From contig NZ_CP016761.1 of assembly GCF_001642935.1 (NCBI RefSeq), positions 2,976,001 to 3,040,000 of the forward strand: DNA of 64,000 nt, in the 5' to 3' direction. A model generated the notes under the pieces. The model was not told the origin of the DNA. It did not search any database and saw only the letters and a program-made list of their open reading frames with translations. The position numbers and the translations under genes are program-made. This document shows positions 26,399 to 35,328 of this stretch, in pieces. This DNA is from Fictibacillus arsenicus (GTDB lineage Bacteria; Bacillota; Bacilli; Bacillales; Fictibacillaceae). Numbering within the stretch: position 1 is the stretch's first letter; every line of letters starts with the position of its first letter.

Positions 26399-27271
26399 AT
26401 GGCCGTAAATAAAGAGCATCCATTTGTTCCTGGATATCGGTTAAATGTAAACAATGTGGAGATTTATTACGAATACTTCGATCATGAAAACCCGGATGCA
26501 AAAGTAATTGTGCTCGTTCATGGGTTTTTATCATCTACAATCAGTTTCAGAAAATTACTTCCCTATCTTACAAAAGAATATAAAGTGATCGCTCTTGACC
26601 TGCCTGGGTTCGGTCAGAGTGAAAAATCTACAAGTTTTATCTATAAGCTTAGTAACTATGGACAATTAATCATTGATTTTTTAGACAAGCTTAACATTCA
26701 AGATGTGATATTAATCGGTCATTCTATGGGCGGTCAGATTTGCATGCATGCTGCAAGAAAAGCACCTAAACGGATTAAAAAACTTATTCTTCTTGGCTGC
26801 TGTTCCTATGTAAAACGAGCCAGCCGTTCATTGATCGCATGCTCTTATTTACCTTTGTTTACATGGGGAATGAAAAGCTGGATTCAAAAAAAAGATGTGA
26901 AACAAAACCTATTGGCAGTTTTGCATGATTCAAAATTAGTCACACAAGAAATGATTGACGGATACAGCAAACCAATAAGTGAAGCAGCTTTTATCAATTG
27001 TTTAATCAGACTTTTAAGACATCGCGAAGGCGATATGAGTTCAGAAGAGTTAAAAGAGGTAACTCAGCCAGTATTGATGATCTGGGGTAAGGAGGACAAA
27101 GTTATTCCTTTGAAGATCGGCTATAAGCTTAAACACGATCTCCCAAACGCAGAACTGATTGTCTATGAAAAATGCGGCCATCTTGTCATGGAAGAAAAAC
27201 CAGAAGAGATCACAAAAGAAATTCTTCGTTTTATCGAACAGCCAAATGGGGTCAGCCATGAGATTCTTTAA
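26399..27271 (+). CDS. alpha/beta hydrolase
   Basis: A 290-residue alpha/beta hydrolase: oxyanion motif LVHGFLSST (about 41-49), LDLPGFGQSEKS, nucleophile elbow IGHSMGGQ with Ser near 109, acid in WGKEDKVIP and the catalytic His in CGHLVMEEKP (about 269). No signal peptide is present. The substrate is unknown. GGAGGG precedes the ATG. Its last 14 nt overlap the gerA remnant, so they were probably co-transcribed. Confidence 0.88.
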   Translation: MAVNKEHPFVPGYRLNVNNVEIYYEYFDHENPDAKVIVLVHGFLSSTISFRKLLPYLTKEYKVIALDLPGFGQSEKSTSFIYKLSNYGQLIIDFLDKLNIQDVILIGHSMGGQICMHAARKAPKRIKKLILLGCCSYVKRASRSLIACSYLPLFTWGMKSWIQKKDVKQNLLAVLHDSKLVTQEMIDGYSKPISEAAFINCLIRLLRHREGDMSSEELKEVTQPVLMIWGKEDKVIPLKIGYKLKHDLPNAELIVYEKCGHLVMEEKPEEITKEILRFIEQPNGVSHEIL

Positions 27272-27964
27272 AACAGGAAAGTCAATAAAATCCAACCCCA
27301 TTGCAGAAAAAAAAGAAAATAAACAGTTAGATAATAATATCCTTTGGCAAGAAACTGGTATTTCGGATTGGGAATCTGGTTATATCGAGTCTTTGATCTC
27401 ACAAGAACGCTTTAATAAAGAGGTGCTTCGTTTCTTACAAGACCATAAGAAGCTTTCGAGCAAAGAAATGTATGAGCAGCTTCCATTTGGAAATAAACAT
27501 TGGAATGAAAACCCTGATAAAAAAACGATTAATGCCATGATTCTGCAGGGATGTGTTGCACTAAAGAAACGTTCATCTACAGGGATGATTTTCGTTCACC
27601 TAATGAAGGAACAAACTGTCAGAGCCATAAATGTACCTGAAGTAGAATTTAGTGTAGTCGGTCCAAAAGAAGCTTTTAATGAGGATCTAGAAACAAACTT
27701 GGTATTGATTCAAAAAGGGTTAATGCGGGTGATCCAAAAGTAGTAAAAGGGATTGAAAAAAACATAAAAAACGAACTCGAACATAAAGCTCGAGAGTTAA
27801 CCCGTAAATTTCAAGAATTAAATATAGATCCACTCGGTGTTGGTGAACATGTGCGTTCACAAACAAGGGGATTCAATTCTAAAAAGTGGCTTGATCAATA
27901 CCAAGATACGGATATTCAGGTTGTGTATAATCTTAAAATTTCAGAATCCGGGATATCTCAATAA
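27258..27964 (+). pseudogene. gerXA-gerXC deletion remnant (germinant receptor operon)
   Basis: The first part (ATG 27258 to a stop at 27743, 161 residues) ends in INVPEVEFSVVGPKEAFNED and LETNLVLIQKGLMR, which match the N-terminal cytoplasmic domain of GerA-type A subunits. Directly after, in another frame (27722-27964), the text DPKVVKGIEKNIKNELEHKA and ELNIDPLGVGEHVRSQ matches the C-terminal end of Ger(x)C lipoproteins. The rest of gerXA, all gerXB and most of gerXC (about 3 kb in intact operons) are missing, so an internal deletion fused the two ends near 27722-27730. The first part could still make a truncated protein. Confidence 0.75.
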
Positions 27965-27965
27965 T

Positions 27966-28012
27966 GGGCTGTTCCAAAAGTCAGGTAAACTGACTTTTGG
28001 CAGCCCGGATTA
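27966..28012 (+). terminator. terminator of the former ger operon
   Basis: Long stem GGGCTG..CCAAAAGTCAG/CTGACTTTTGG.CAGCCC, followed by ATTATTTTAT. Confidence 0.75.
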
Positions 28013-28024
28013 TTTTATGTTTCA

Positions 28025-28080
28025 AATAAAAAGAGGCTGACTTCATAAGTTATTTACTTTAGAGTCAGCCCCTTTACTTT
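28025..28080 (-). terminator. terminator after ypgR
   Basis: GGCTGACT/AGTCAGCC stem, followed on the minus strand by CTCTTTTTATTT. Confidence 0.7.
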
Positions 28081-28089
28081 TATAGAAAT

Positions 28090-29223
28090 TTATTGTTCAC
28101 GGCTCTTTGTCATCTGCTGCCAAACCGTTCCTGCTGCTTCCTCACCGCTTTGAATACGCTCTAAAGCTATTTTAACTTGTAAAGCTACTTCAAATTCCGG
28201 GTCATCTTGGGCAGCTTTTAATGCCGGAACTGCTGTTTCATCACCAACTTCAAAAAGAAAACGTGCTGCACGCCATCTTACTAATTTGTTTTTATCAGAG
28301 AGTGCATCACACATTACTGGAATGGCCTTTGGATTGCCCAGGTCTGACAAGGCATCACCTGCTGTACGTCTTACAGACACATTTTTGTCCTGCAAGGCAA
28401 GATACAATAATGGGAGAACAGCTTCATCTTCAATCATTCCTAAATAGACAACTGCTAGACGTCTGATGGATGGCTTTTCATCCTTTAAAGCTTGTTTCAA
28501 TATCATTACATCATCAAGTGTCGGATTCATTCTTTCGAGTGCCGCATACCGAGTTTGCCAATCGCTGTCACGGAGCTGCTCAGCTACTTCCGAAGTTGAT
28601 ACGTTCTCTTCCTCAATTTCTTTTTCGCCATTCGAGCTATACGCCTGTTCCACTAACTGATCAAGACGTTCTTGAGGATAAACAGCTGACAATTCTTCTG
28701 CTACTTCATTTCCTACTTGCTCAAATGTTCCATAACGAACACCTTGTTCTTCCCATTTACGCTCCATTACAAGGTTGTCTGAAGAATCCTGCGCTTTAAG
28801 TGCTGCTTTTGCAAAACGTTCCGGCAGTCCAACACGTTTTTCTTCTTTTTCCGTTTTAAGCTTAATCTGCATCGGCAAGCCGCGGAACATTTGAATAAGA
28901 ACTGTAATTTCAGTAATTTCTTCATCCTTGTCCTCATTTTGTTCAGCTGCAGATTCTTCTTCTTGTCCAAATACTTTTCGTACTCCCGCTAAAATATCTT
29001 CCCATTTCGAACGGGGATTCCGGTCCAGAGCCATAAAGTCGGCAACATGATAGATGCTCTTTACCCCTTCTACTCTAAATACCTCCTGAATAAACTCCGG
29101 TGCGTTCTGAGCATTGTCTTTTGTATAATTGTGGCGCTCTGTTCCTGGCAATGTCTCATCTAAATTTATTTTCATGGAGTTCGGGCTCGGAGTTGGTTCA
29201 ATTCCTGTGATCTTCAATATCAT
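28090..29223 (-). CDS. ypgR: YpgR: Nfu N-terminal domain plus HEAT repeats (CvfC-like)
   Basis: The 377-residue protein starts with a Nfu/NifU N-terminal scaffold domain (1-85: TPSPNSMKINLDETLPG, IYHVADFMALDRNP). A charged middle follows, then HEAT-like repeats (about 215-360: DWQTRYAALERM, SIRRLAVVYLGMIEDEAVLP, VSVRRTAGDALSDLGNPKAI, LVRWRAARFLFEVGDETAVP). This layout is that of B. subtilis YpgR and S. aureus conserved virulence factor C. Molecular role unproved. It starts right after the stop of the upstream gene. Confidence 0.88.
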   Translation of the reverse strand: MILKITGIEPTPSPNSMKINLDETLPGTERHNYTKDNAQNAPEFIQEVFRVEGVKSIYHVADFMALDRNPRSKWEDILAGVRKVFGQEEESAAEQNEDKDEEITEITVLIQMFRGLPMQIKLKTEKEEKRVGLPERFAKAALKAQDSSDNLVMERKWEEQGVRYGTFEQVGNEVAEELSAVYPQERLDQLVEQAYSSNGEKEIEEENVSTSEVAEQLRDSDWQTRYAALERMNPTLDDVMILKQALKDEKPSIRRLAVVYLGMIEDEAVLPLLYLALQDKNVSVRRTAGDALSDLGNPKAIPVMCDALSDKNKLVRWRAARFLFEVGDETAVPALKAAQDDPEFEVALQVKIALERIQSGEEAAGTVWQQMTKSREQ

Positions 29224-29529
29224 TCACTCCCCTTTTATTAACTGTTTTTCATTTATTGATTGTAAATAGCTTGTAATCTGCTCTTTTTCTTTATCCGTAA
29301 ACTTGTACTCACAATCCACACCTTCATCATGCGCAATGATTTCCTGAAGCTCGCCGTCTTTATCATATACTGCAAGTGCACTTGGATCGTTTAATCCCTC
29401 AGGCAGAATTTCCACATTTTCAATATCAAATGAAATATAAACATTTAACCATGGGCCTACCTGATTAATTTCATAGCCAATGAAGTTTAGTTTTCCTTCA
29501 AAATAATTTGTAAAACCATACTTGAACAT
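29224..29529 (-). CDS. hypothetical protein co-transcribed with ypgR
   Basis: ATG 29529 with TTGGAGGAG upstream gives 101 residues. It is acidic, mixed alpha/beta (MFKYGFTNYFEGKLNFIGYE, VYISFDIENVEILPEG) and ends KQLIKGE. The stop codon is immediately followed by the ypgR ATG, which implies translational coupling. I do not recognise the family. Confidence 0.7.
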   Translation of the reverse strand: MFKYGFTNYFEGKLNFIGYEINQVGPWLNVYISFDIENVEILPEGLNDPSALAVYDKDGELQEIIAHDEGVDCEYKFTDKEKEQITSYLQSINEKQLIKGE

Positions 29530-29606
29530 AGTTCTCCTCCAATAAGCATCTCTTTTTCTATTATAAGGAACATCCATCTAAATCTCAAAAAATGCTGTTT
29601 AACGTA

Positions 29607-29640
29607 AAAAAACAAACACATAAAGATGTGCTTGTTTTTA
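29607..29640 (-). terminator. terminator of kynU-kynB, beyond repeat element E
   Basis: AAACAAACACAT/ATGTGCTTGTTTTT stem with a T run on the minus strand; element E lies between it and the kynB stop codon. Confidence 0.7.
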
Positions 29641-29645
29641 AAGAA

Positions 29646-29937
29646 GGCTTTTTTCACAAACTTTGTTGCTATTGGAAGTGGAAGCCGTTGATTTCCGCTC
29701 CAGGATGCTCGCTTTCCGCGGGGCGTGCGGTGAGCCCCCTAGGCTAAACAAGCCTGCCGGGGTCTCACCTGTCCCGCTAATCCCGCAGGACAAGGAAGGC
29801 TCCGGCAGCTTTAAATCGCACGAAGAAAATGTGAAGTTCATTTTCGAGGAGTCTCGCACCTTGCACTCCAATCAACTTATCAATGAAGAGAATGAACAAA
29901 GTGAGCCAAAAGCAACATTTTTCTTGAGAGAAGAGCC
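29646..29937. repeat. MITE-like inverted-repeat element, copy E (inverted orientation)
   Basis: This 292-bp copy starts GGCTTTTTTCACAAACTTTG and ends ACATTTTTCTTGAGAGAAGAGCC, inverted repeats of each other. Flanks TTAAAGAA (29638-29645) and TTAAAGAT (29938-29945) match at 7 of 8 positions, like a target duplication. The core is read on the minus strand: GTTGATTGGAGTGCAAGG to GGAGCGGAAATCAACGG. It sits between the kynB stop and its terminator. Confidence 0.75.
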
Positions 29938-29944
29938 TTAAAGA

Positions 29945-30568
29945 TTAACTCATTTCTTTGAGAATGGCGCGAACAGGGCTGCCATCTCCATCTTGTAACG
30001 GAAGGGGCAACGCCATCAGTTCATACTCCCCTTCTGAAACTTCATCAAGCACCAATCCTTCTAAAATATGAATGTTATGCTGATGAAGCGCATGATGTGC
30101 CTGCAGTTCCTTGCTGTCGAGGGGATCGACTGACGGCATGTCCACCCCGATCAAACCTACTCCATGTTGTTTTAAAAAAGGAACCACTTCGGGAGATACA
30201 GGTACGATTTTTTCCGGGAAAATGTTACGGTCACTCCAGCATTTCGTTTTAAAAATCACACGTTTTGTGCCGTTTTTTATTTTCCCCTCTATACTTTCAA
30301 TTGTAATCTCCAAAGCACCTGTCACATCAATCACCAAAGAGGGACCTGTGTATAGATCAAGAGGCAGGTCGGTGACTCTTTTCCCTTCATTGTCAAAATG
30401 AAAAGGAGCATCGATATGTGTCCCAGTATGAGTACTCATCTCAAGTCTGCCGACGTTAACAGAACCCGATTGTTCCTTCGTCCAAGCCAGGTCAAATGCA
30501 TAAGGAGTGTCTCCTGGCCAACCAGGAACACCATTATATAACGGCATAGAAATATCAAATATCTTCAC
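29945..30568 (-). CDS. kynB: kynurenine formamidase
   Basis: GTG 30568, with AAGGAG 9 nt upstream, gives 207 residues, the usual KynB length; an ATG at 30625 would fall inside kynU. It hydrolyses N-formylkynurenine to kynurenine. Motifs of the metal-dependent cyclase/formamidase family are present: FDISMPLYNGVPGWPGDTP and STHTGTHIDAPFHF (about 50-63, metal-binding His and Asp). It follows kynU by 13 nt. Confidence 0.92.
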   Translation of the reverse strand: MKIFDISMPLYNGVPGWPGDTPYAFDLAWTKEQSGSVNVGRLEMSTHTGTHIDAPFHFDNEGKRVTDLPLDLYTGPSLVIDVTGALEITIESIEGKIKNGTKRVIFKTKCWSDRNIFPEKIVPVSPEVVPFLKQHGVGLIGVDMPSVDPLDSKELQAHHALHQHNIHILEGLVLDEVSEGEYELMALPLPLQDGDGSPVRAILKEMS

Positions 30569-30581
30569 TGTCCCTAACTCC

Positions 30582-31853
30582 TTATGCAATGACTTCCCGT
30601 TTATTTTCATATTTCTCATATTCACGTGTGTTCATTATTTTAGCTAAAATGTGCACAGCATCATATACATCACGGAATGAATTATAAAGAGCTACTGGAG
30701 CTAGACGGATCACATTAGGAGCACGGAAGTCAGGCACGATGCCATTATCTTTCAAAGCTTTACAGATTCTAGCTGCATCGTTATGCATTAATGCAACATG
30801 TCCGCCTCGTCTTGCATCATCTAATGGATTTACTACTTTAAATACATCTTTTAGCTCTTGGTCCAGCAGATCCATTAACAATGTTGTAAGTTTTAATGAT
30901 TTACTTCTGATCCTTTCAATCTTCGCTTCTTCGAAAATAGAAAGCGAGCCGATTAATGGAGCTGTACTGAGCATATGCGGAGTACCGATTTGAAATCCGC
31001 CAGCAGATTCTTCAGCGTCAAATGTATGGTCCATATCAAACTGTGATTCTTTTTTACTTCCGAACCATCCGGAAAGTCCAGGTGTTTTTGTGAAATGCTT
31101 TTTGTTTACATAAATACCGCCTACTCCCCCAGGTCCTGCATTTACATATTTGTAGTTGCACCATAAAGCGAAATCAACGCCCCATTTAGAAAGTTCATGA
31201 GGGACCGCACCAATTGAATGACAAAGATCAAATCCAATCGGTATATTTCGTTTGTGCGCCTCTTTAGTCAAACGTTCCATATCAAGCAGTTGCCCGCTGC
31301 GGTATAGAACGGAAGGCAACACGATTAGGGCAACGTCATCTGTCATCGCATCAATGATATCCTGCTCATCCAAAGTCATCCAGTTCTTGCTCTTAACTTG
31401 AACCAGTTCTGTTTCAGGGTTAAGACCTTTCAGCTTCAACTGGCTTTGAAGTGCATAAATATCTGAGGGAAAAGTCAGCTCATCTGCTAAAATCTTCGTC
31501 TTGCCTGGTTTCGGCTCGAAAAATGTGGCTGCAAGCTGATGCAGGTTTACTGTTGTTGATCCTGTAACGATCACTTCATTCGCTTCGGCACCTACTAGTA
31601 CTGCTAACTTTTCAGCTAACTGTTCACTCAGTGTGAACCAAGGGTATTTACCACCCATCCAGCCGTCGATCCCTTGCTCTTTCCAATCGTTAAGAACATC
31701 CAATAAAGATTGTTCAGCACGTCTTGATAAAAGCCCTAAGGAATTCCCATCTAAGTATATCGAATCATTTTTTACATAAAACTCGTTTTTAAAAGAAGCC
31801 AGTTCATCATTCTGATCTAAAAGTTCTACTGTTTCCGCTGTAATTTGGGTCAT
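30582..31853 (-). CDS. kynU: kynureninase
   Basis: The 423-residue PLP enzyme cleaves kynurenine to anthranilate and alanine. [50 protein letters not shown] and the PLP-lysine segment [20 protein letters not shown] (about 228-247) are typical. It is the first gene of a kynU-kynB unit. Tryptophan 2,3-dioxygenase (kynA), often in the same operon, is not in the window. A perfect cre-type site lies upstream. Confidence 0.95.
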   Translation of the reverse strand: MTQITAETVELLDQNDELASFKNEFYVKNDSIYLDGNSLGLLSRRAEQSLLDVLNDWKEQGIDGWMGGKYPWFTLSEQLAEKLAVLVGAEANEVIVTGSTTVNLHQLAATFFEPKPGKTKILADELTFPSDIYALQSQLKLKGLNPETELVQVKSKNWMTLDEQDIIDAMTDDVALIVLPSVLYRSGQLLDMERLTKEAHKRNIPIGFDLCHSIGAVPHELSKWGVDFALWCNYKYVNAGPGGVGGIYVNKKHFTKTPGLSGWFGSKKESQFDMDHTFDAEESAGGFQIGTPHMLSTAPLIGSLSIFEEAKIERIRSKSLKLTTLLMDLLDQELKDVFKVVNPLDDARRGGHVALMHNDAARICKALKDNGIVPDFRAPNVIRLAPVALYNSFRDVYDAVHILAKIMNTREYEKYENKREVIA

Positions 31854-31881
31854 CTCGTTAATTCCTCCTGCGACTAGTTCT

Positions 31882-31895
31882 TGTAACCGTTTTCA
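31882..31895. promoter_or_regulatory. cre site candidate upstream of kynU
   Basis: TGAAAACGGTTACA on the minus strand fits TGWAANCGNTNNCA at every defined position, 29 bp upstream of the kynU start and well placed for CcpA repression. Confidence 0.5.
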
Positions 31896-31965
31896 ACACA
31901 AGGCAAAAAGACATATACTTTTCCCCTCATCTTACATTATTATAGAGCCAAGGGGGGTGTTGCTT

Positions 31966-33135
31966 GTGAAACGTTATTTGTGGTTTTCTGGAATAATTTC
32001 CGTTTTCTTTATTACCATTGCACTCTTATATATGTATAATAACGCAGATTTACAGGCGATAGAAGAGAAAAAGGCACCTAAACAAGAAAATACAGCCGTT
32101 CCGAAACAAACAGAACCTGAACCAGAACCAGCAGTTGAAAAGCCCGTCGAAAAAACAACAAGCCTTACACTCACAGCTGTCGGTGATATATTAATTCATG
32201 ACACCGTTTATAATAAAGCCAAACAGCAATCAGGCGCATATAATTTCAATCCAAACTTTGTACCGGTAAAACCTTATCTGACACAGCCTGATATAACAAT
32301 GGCTAACCAGGAGACAATGATTGGCGGTACTCAATTTGGTTTATCTTCTTACCCATCTTTTAACTCTCCTCATGAAGTTGGTGATGCATTAAAAGAAAAT
32401 GGTGTTGATCTTGTAACACTAGCAAACAACCATACACTTGACCGCGGGGAAAAAATTATTCTAAGCGCGTTAAATTATTGGAACGAAATTGATGTGATGT
32501 ATACAGGAGCATATGTTTCACAGGACGATCAGCAGAACATCAGACTCATGAAAAAGAACGATATTACGGTTTCCTTTTTAAGCTATACATATGGGACTAA
32601 CGGAATACCTGTCCCTGCTGGGAAGGATCATCTTGTGAATTTAATCGAAGTAGAAAAAATTAAAAATGACATACAAAGAGCCAAGGATTTGTCTGATGTA
32701 TCTGTGGTATCTTTGCACTTTGGCAACGAGTATGAAAGAATGCCGAATAATTTTCAAAAAGAAATTGTTAAAGTTGTCACAGAAGCAGGCGGTGACATTA
32801 TCATTGGACATCATCCTCATGTCCTTCAGCCAGTTAAATGGGAAACAGCAAGTGACGGCTCAAAAACGTTTGTTGCCTATTCATTAGGGAATTTCCTATC
32901 TGGACAAAGAAGGAGTTATAAAGATATAGGCGGCATTGTTCAACTCACTATCACAAAACATGTAAAAGGAGAAGAAACAACAATCGGTCTGGCGGAACCT
33001 AAATTCCTGCCGACTTATGTAGATCGTTCTTTCGTTATCCACCCCATGAAAAATCTGCCTGAAATGAAAAAATCATATGACGAGATTAAGGCACACATGA
33101 AGCAATGGGTACCGGAACTGAATTTCTTTGAATAA
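31966..33135 (+). CDS. membrane-anchored CapA-family protein
   Basis: GTG 31966, with AAGGGGGG 8 nt upstream, gives 389 residues. One N-terminal membrane helix (about 4-24) and a Pro/Glu/Lys linker (30-60) precede the CapA domain: LTAVGDILIHDTVYN, MANQETMIGG, VTLANNHTLDRGE, VVSLHFGNEYERMP, IIGHHPHVLQPVKW and AYSLGNFLSGQ. The metal-site pattern is intact. As with the 4546 gene, no poly-glutamate synthesis genes are near. A bidirectional terminator follows. Confidence 0.87.
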   Translation: MKRYLWFSGIISVFFITIALLYMYNNADLQAIEEKKAPKQENTAVPKQTEPEPEPAVEKPVEKTTSLTLTAVGDILIHDTVYNKAKQQSGAYNFNPNFVPVKPYLTQPDITMANQETMIGGTQFGLSSYPSFNSPHEVGDALKENGVDLVTLANNHTLDRGEKIILSALNYWNEIDVMYTGAYVSQDDQQNIRLMKKNDITVSFLSYTYGTNGIPVPAGKDHLVNLIEVEKIKNDIQRAKDLSDVSVVSLHFGNEYERMPNNFQKEIVKVVTEAGGDIIIGHHPHVLQPVKWETASDGSKTFVAYSLGNFLSGQRRSYKDIGGIVQLTITKHVKGEETTIGLAEPKFLPTYVDRSFVIHPMKNLPEMKKSYDEIKAHMKQWVPELNFFE

Positions 33136-33142
33136 AAAGCAG

Positions 33143-33174
33143 AAAAGCTGGCTCAGTTGTGAGCCAGCTTTTTA
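33143..33174. terminator. bidirectional terminator
   Basis: AAAAGCTGGCTCA/TGAGCCAGCTTTTT stem between convergent genes. Confidence 0.85.
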
Positions 33175-33175
33175 C

Positions 33176-33325
33176 TTATTTTCCTTTAGAACGCGGACTT
33201 TGTGTATCTCTTTTTGGTATTTCGTCAGCAAATTTTTCATCTGAAAACTCTACGTTTGTCATACTTTCTGTCGGTGTTTGATTATTTTTTACCGCTGCAT
33301 CTAAAGCATGTTTTCTTTTCGCCAT
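33176..33325 (-). CDS. small hydrophilic protein
   Basis: A 49-residue product, ATG 33325, with AAGGAGGG 7 nt upstream. It is charged and probably disordered: MAKRKHALDAAVKNNQTP, then NVEFSDEKFADE and a basic end. The VEFSxExxAD wording recalls YfhD-type and small acid-soluble spore proteins, but the match is short. Function unknown. Confidence 0.6.
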   Translation of the reverse strand: MAKRKHALDAAVKNNQTPTESMTNVEFSDEKFADEIPKRDTQSPRSKGK

Positions 33326-33395
33326 GATAACATCCCTCCTTATCAGTAGGATGTGTACTTTCTGAAAAATTAAAAGGTGACACCTATATTATTGA

Positions 33396-33799
33396 GGCTT
33401 TTTATAATCATTGTTTTTTTTACGGTACGTGATCTTTTTACTATTACACGTTCGCCAGATGCGAAAGGGTTTTAACCCAATTGAGTCCTTGTTTCGCCCC
33501 AACAACCGCTCGTTGCACTCCGAAATCCACAAGTTTCACCCGATGACTACTCATCTTCACCCCATAAGTGTTCTTGCAGCTGAAAAAACTCGTTCGCAAG
33601 ACATGCTTATTTGTGTGAGAACACTCGTTGATAAGTTGATTGGAGCGCAAGGTGCGAGACTCCTGCGGGAGCAGCGGGACAGGTGAGACCCCACAGGCGC
33701 TATGCGGCGAGGAGGCTCACCGCACGCCCCGAGGAAAGCGAGCATCCTGGAGCGGAAATCAACCACTTCCGATAGCAACAATGGTTTGCGAAAATAGCC
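33396..33799. repeat. composite element: inverted-repeat ends, header I array and core, copy F
   Basis: Left end GGCTTTTTATAATCATTG and right end ATGGTTTGCGAAAATAGCC are imperfect inverted repeats. From left to right it holds header I (ACGGTACGTG...ACACGTTCGCC, 33422-33455), an array of units exactly 21 nt apart (TTTCGCCCC, TTGCACTCC, TTTCACCCG, CTTCACCCC) and the GC-rich core (GTTGATTGGAGCGCAAGG to GGAGCGGAAATCAACC, about 33635-33765). It joins the two kinds of interior in one element. Confidence 0.7.
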
Positions 33800-33803
33800 T
33801 CAT

Positions 33804-33861
33804 AAAAAAAGAAAAGCTGATTCCATAAAGACTTTTTATGCCTTTTTGGATCAGCTTTTTT
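33804..33861 (-). terminator. terminator after yuiF
   Basis: AAAAGCTGAT-CCA/TGG-ATCAGCTTTT stem with a T run on the minus strand. Confidence 0.65.
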
Positions 33862-33864
33862 GAG

Positions 33865-35184
33865 TTATAACACCATTGCGGCAATGAATCCAAATGCGAT
33901 CAATGGCAAGTTGTAATGGAGAAAAGTTGGAACACATGTATCCCAAATATGATTATGCTGATTATCTACATTCAAACCAGATGTTGGTCCAAGCGTACTG
34001 TCTGAAGCTGGTGAACCTGCATCTCCTAGTGCTGCAGCTGTCCCAATCAAAGCGATGGTCGCCATTACACTAAGACCCAATTCACCTGCAAGCGGAACAA
34101 AAATCGTAGTAATAATAGGGATAGTTGAGAATGAAGAACCAATCCCCATTGTCACAAGCAGACCGATCACTAACATTAACAACACGCCGAGAGCGGTAGA
34201 GTTGCCAATAAATGCAGCACTGTCTTTTACCAATGTCTCAACTTCACCTGTTTCACGCATAACCGCAGCAAAACCAGCTGCAGAAATCATTACGAATCCG
34301 ATGTATGACATCATTTTCATACCTTCCGTTAGGACGGCATCTGAAGATTTTAATTTTAATTGACCGCTAAAATATAGCAATACAATACCTGAAAGAGCAC
34401 CGAAGATCATCGAATCAGTTTGCAATTGTACGAAAAGAGTTGCAGCGATTGCAAGAACTGCGGTTAGGATTGATCTTTTTGTATAAACTGCTTCTTCTGA
34501 ATTGGAAGTGCCGACAACTTTATTTTCATAACTGCGAGGCTTTCGATACGTAATGAAAACAGCTATCAACAGACCTGCGATCATACCTAGCGAAGGAATC
34601 GTCATCGCTGTTGGAATTTGATCCATGTTTACTGTTAATCCGCTATCCTTCATATTTGTCTGAAGAATTTCATGAAAAATGCCTCCAAATCCTACAGGGA
34701 ACCACATGTATGGTGTTATTAAACCAAATGTGATAACTGTAGCCACTAGACGTCTGTCTAGCTGAAGTTCATTCAATACATGCAGAAGCGGCGGAATGAA
34801 GATCGGAATAATGGCGATATGAACCGGGATCAGGTTTTGAGAAAAAGATGAAATCATTAATATGACAAAAAGAATAAGAACTTTTGATAGAGATTTTTTT
34901 CTCGTTTCTCCTTCTTTCCCAACAAGCAAGATGGCTTTGTTAACCATTAAAGCTGGAAGTCCCGTTCGTGACAGAGCCACAGCAAAACTTCCTAATAACG
35001 CATAACTTAGTGCAATCACTGCATTGGATCCTAATCCTTCGGTAAATACGGTTATCGTTTCAGTAAGACCCATTCCGGCGATAACACCGCCCGTAAGTGC
35101 ACCTACTAGTAAAGCAACAACTACATGTATACGTAAAAGGCTTAGTACCAGCATTACTGCTACTGCTAATACCACAGCATTCAT
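33865..35184 (-). CDS. yuiF: Na+/H+ antiporter family protein YuiF
   Basis: This 439-residue protein has about 11-12 membrane helices. VVVALLVGALTGGVIAGMGL, ISSFSQNLIPVHIAIIPIFI and AALGDAGSPASDSTLGPTSG are typical of the NhaC-like antiporter group to which YuiF belongs. It probably exchanges Na+ (or an organic substrate) for H+ across the plasma membrane. It lies downstream of yuiE in the same orientation, as in B. subtilis. Confidence 0.85.
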   Translation of the reverse strand: MNAVVLAVAVMLVLSLLRIHVVVALLVGALTGGVIAGMGLTETITVFTEGLGSNAVIALSYALLGSFAVALSRTGLPALMVNKAILLVGKEGETRKKSLSKVLILFVILMISSFSQNLIPVHIAIIPIFIPPLLHVLNELQLDRRLVATVITFGLITPYMWFPVGFGGIFHEILQTNMKDSGLTVNMDQIPTAMTIPSLGMIAGLLIAVFITYRKPRSYENKVVGTSNSEEAVYTKRSILTAVLAIAATLFVQLQTDSMIFGALSGIVLLYFSGQLKLKSSDAVLTEGMKMMSYIGFVMISAAGFAAVMRETGEVETLVKDSAAFIGNSTALGVLLMLVIGLLVTMGIGSSFSTIPIITTIFVPLAGELGLSVMATIALIGTAAALGDAGSPASDSTLGPTSGLNVDNQHNHIWDTCVPTFLHYNLPLIAFGFIAAMVL

Positions 35185-35283
35185 TATTATTTCCTCCTTG
35201 AAAGCTTTATTGCTTTATTTCGCTAAATCGCTAATTTGTTAAACCTTTAACAAGTTAACATGTTTGTCGTACTGTGTCAATGA

Positions 35284-35325
35284 AAAAAAGGGAGACTGAA
35301 TCACAAAAGATTCAGCTCCCTTTTT
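35284..35325 (-). terminator. terminator after yuiE
   Basis: AAAGGGAG-CTGAATC/GATTCAG-CTCCCTTT stem. Confidence 0.8.
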
Positions 35326-35328
35326 ATT

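Noticed and set aside
27837-28040. Plus-strand frame overlapping the gerC remnant and terminator
   Set aside because: It runs through the terminator hairpin and shows no homology; the Ger(x)C-like text is in another frame.
33444-33650. Open frame on the minus strand over the 33.4-kb array
   Set aside because: Same reason: the period of 21 nt keeps frames open by chance; no start signal.
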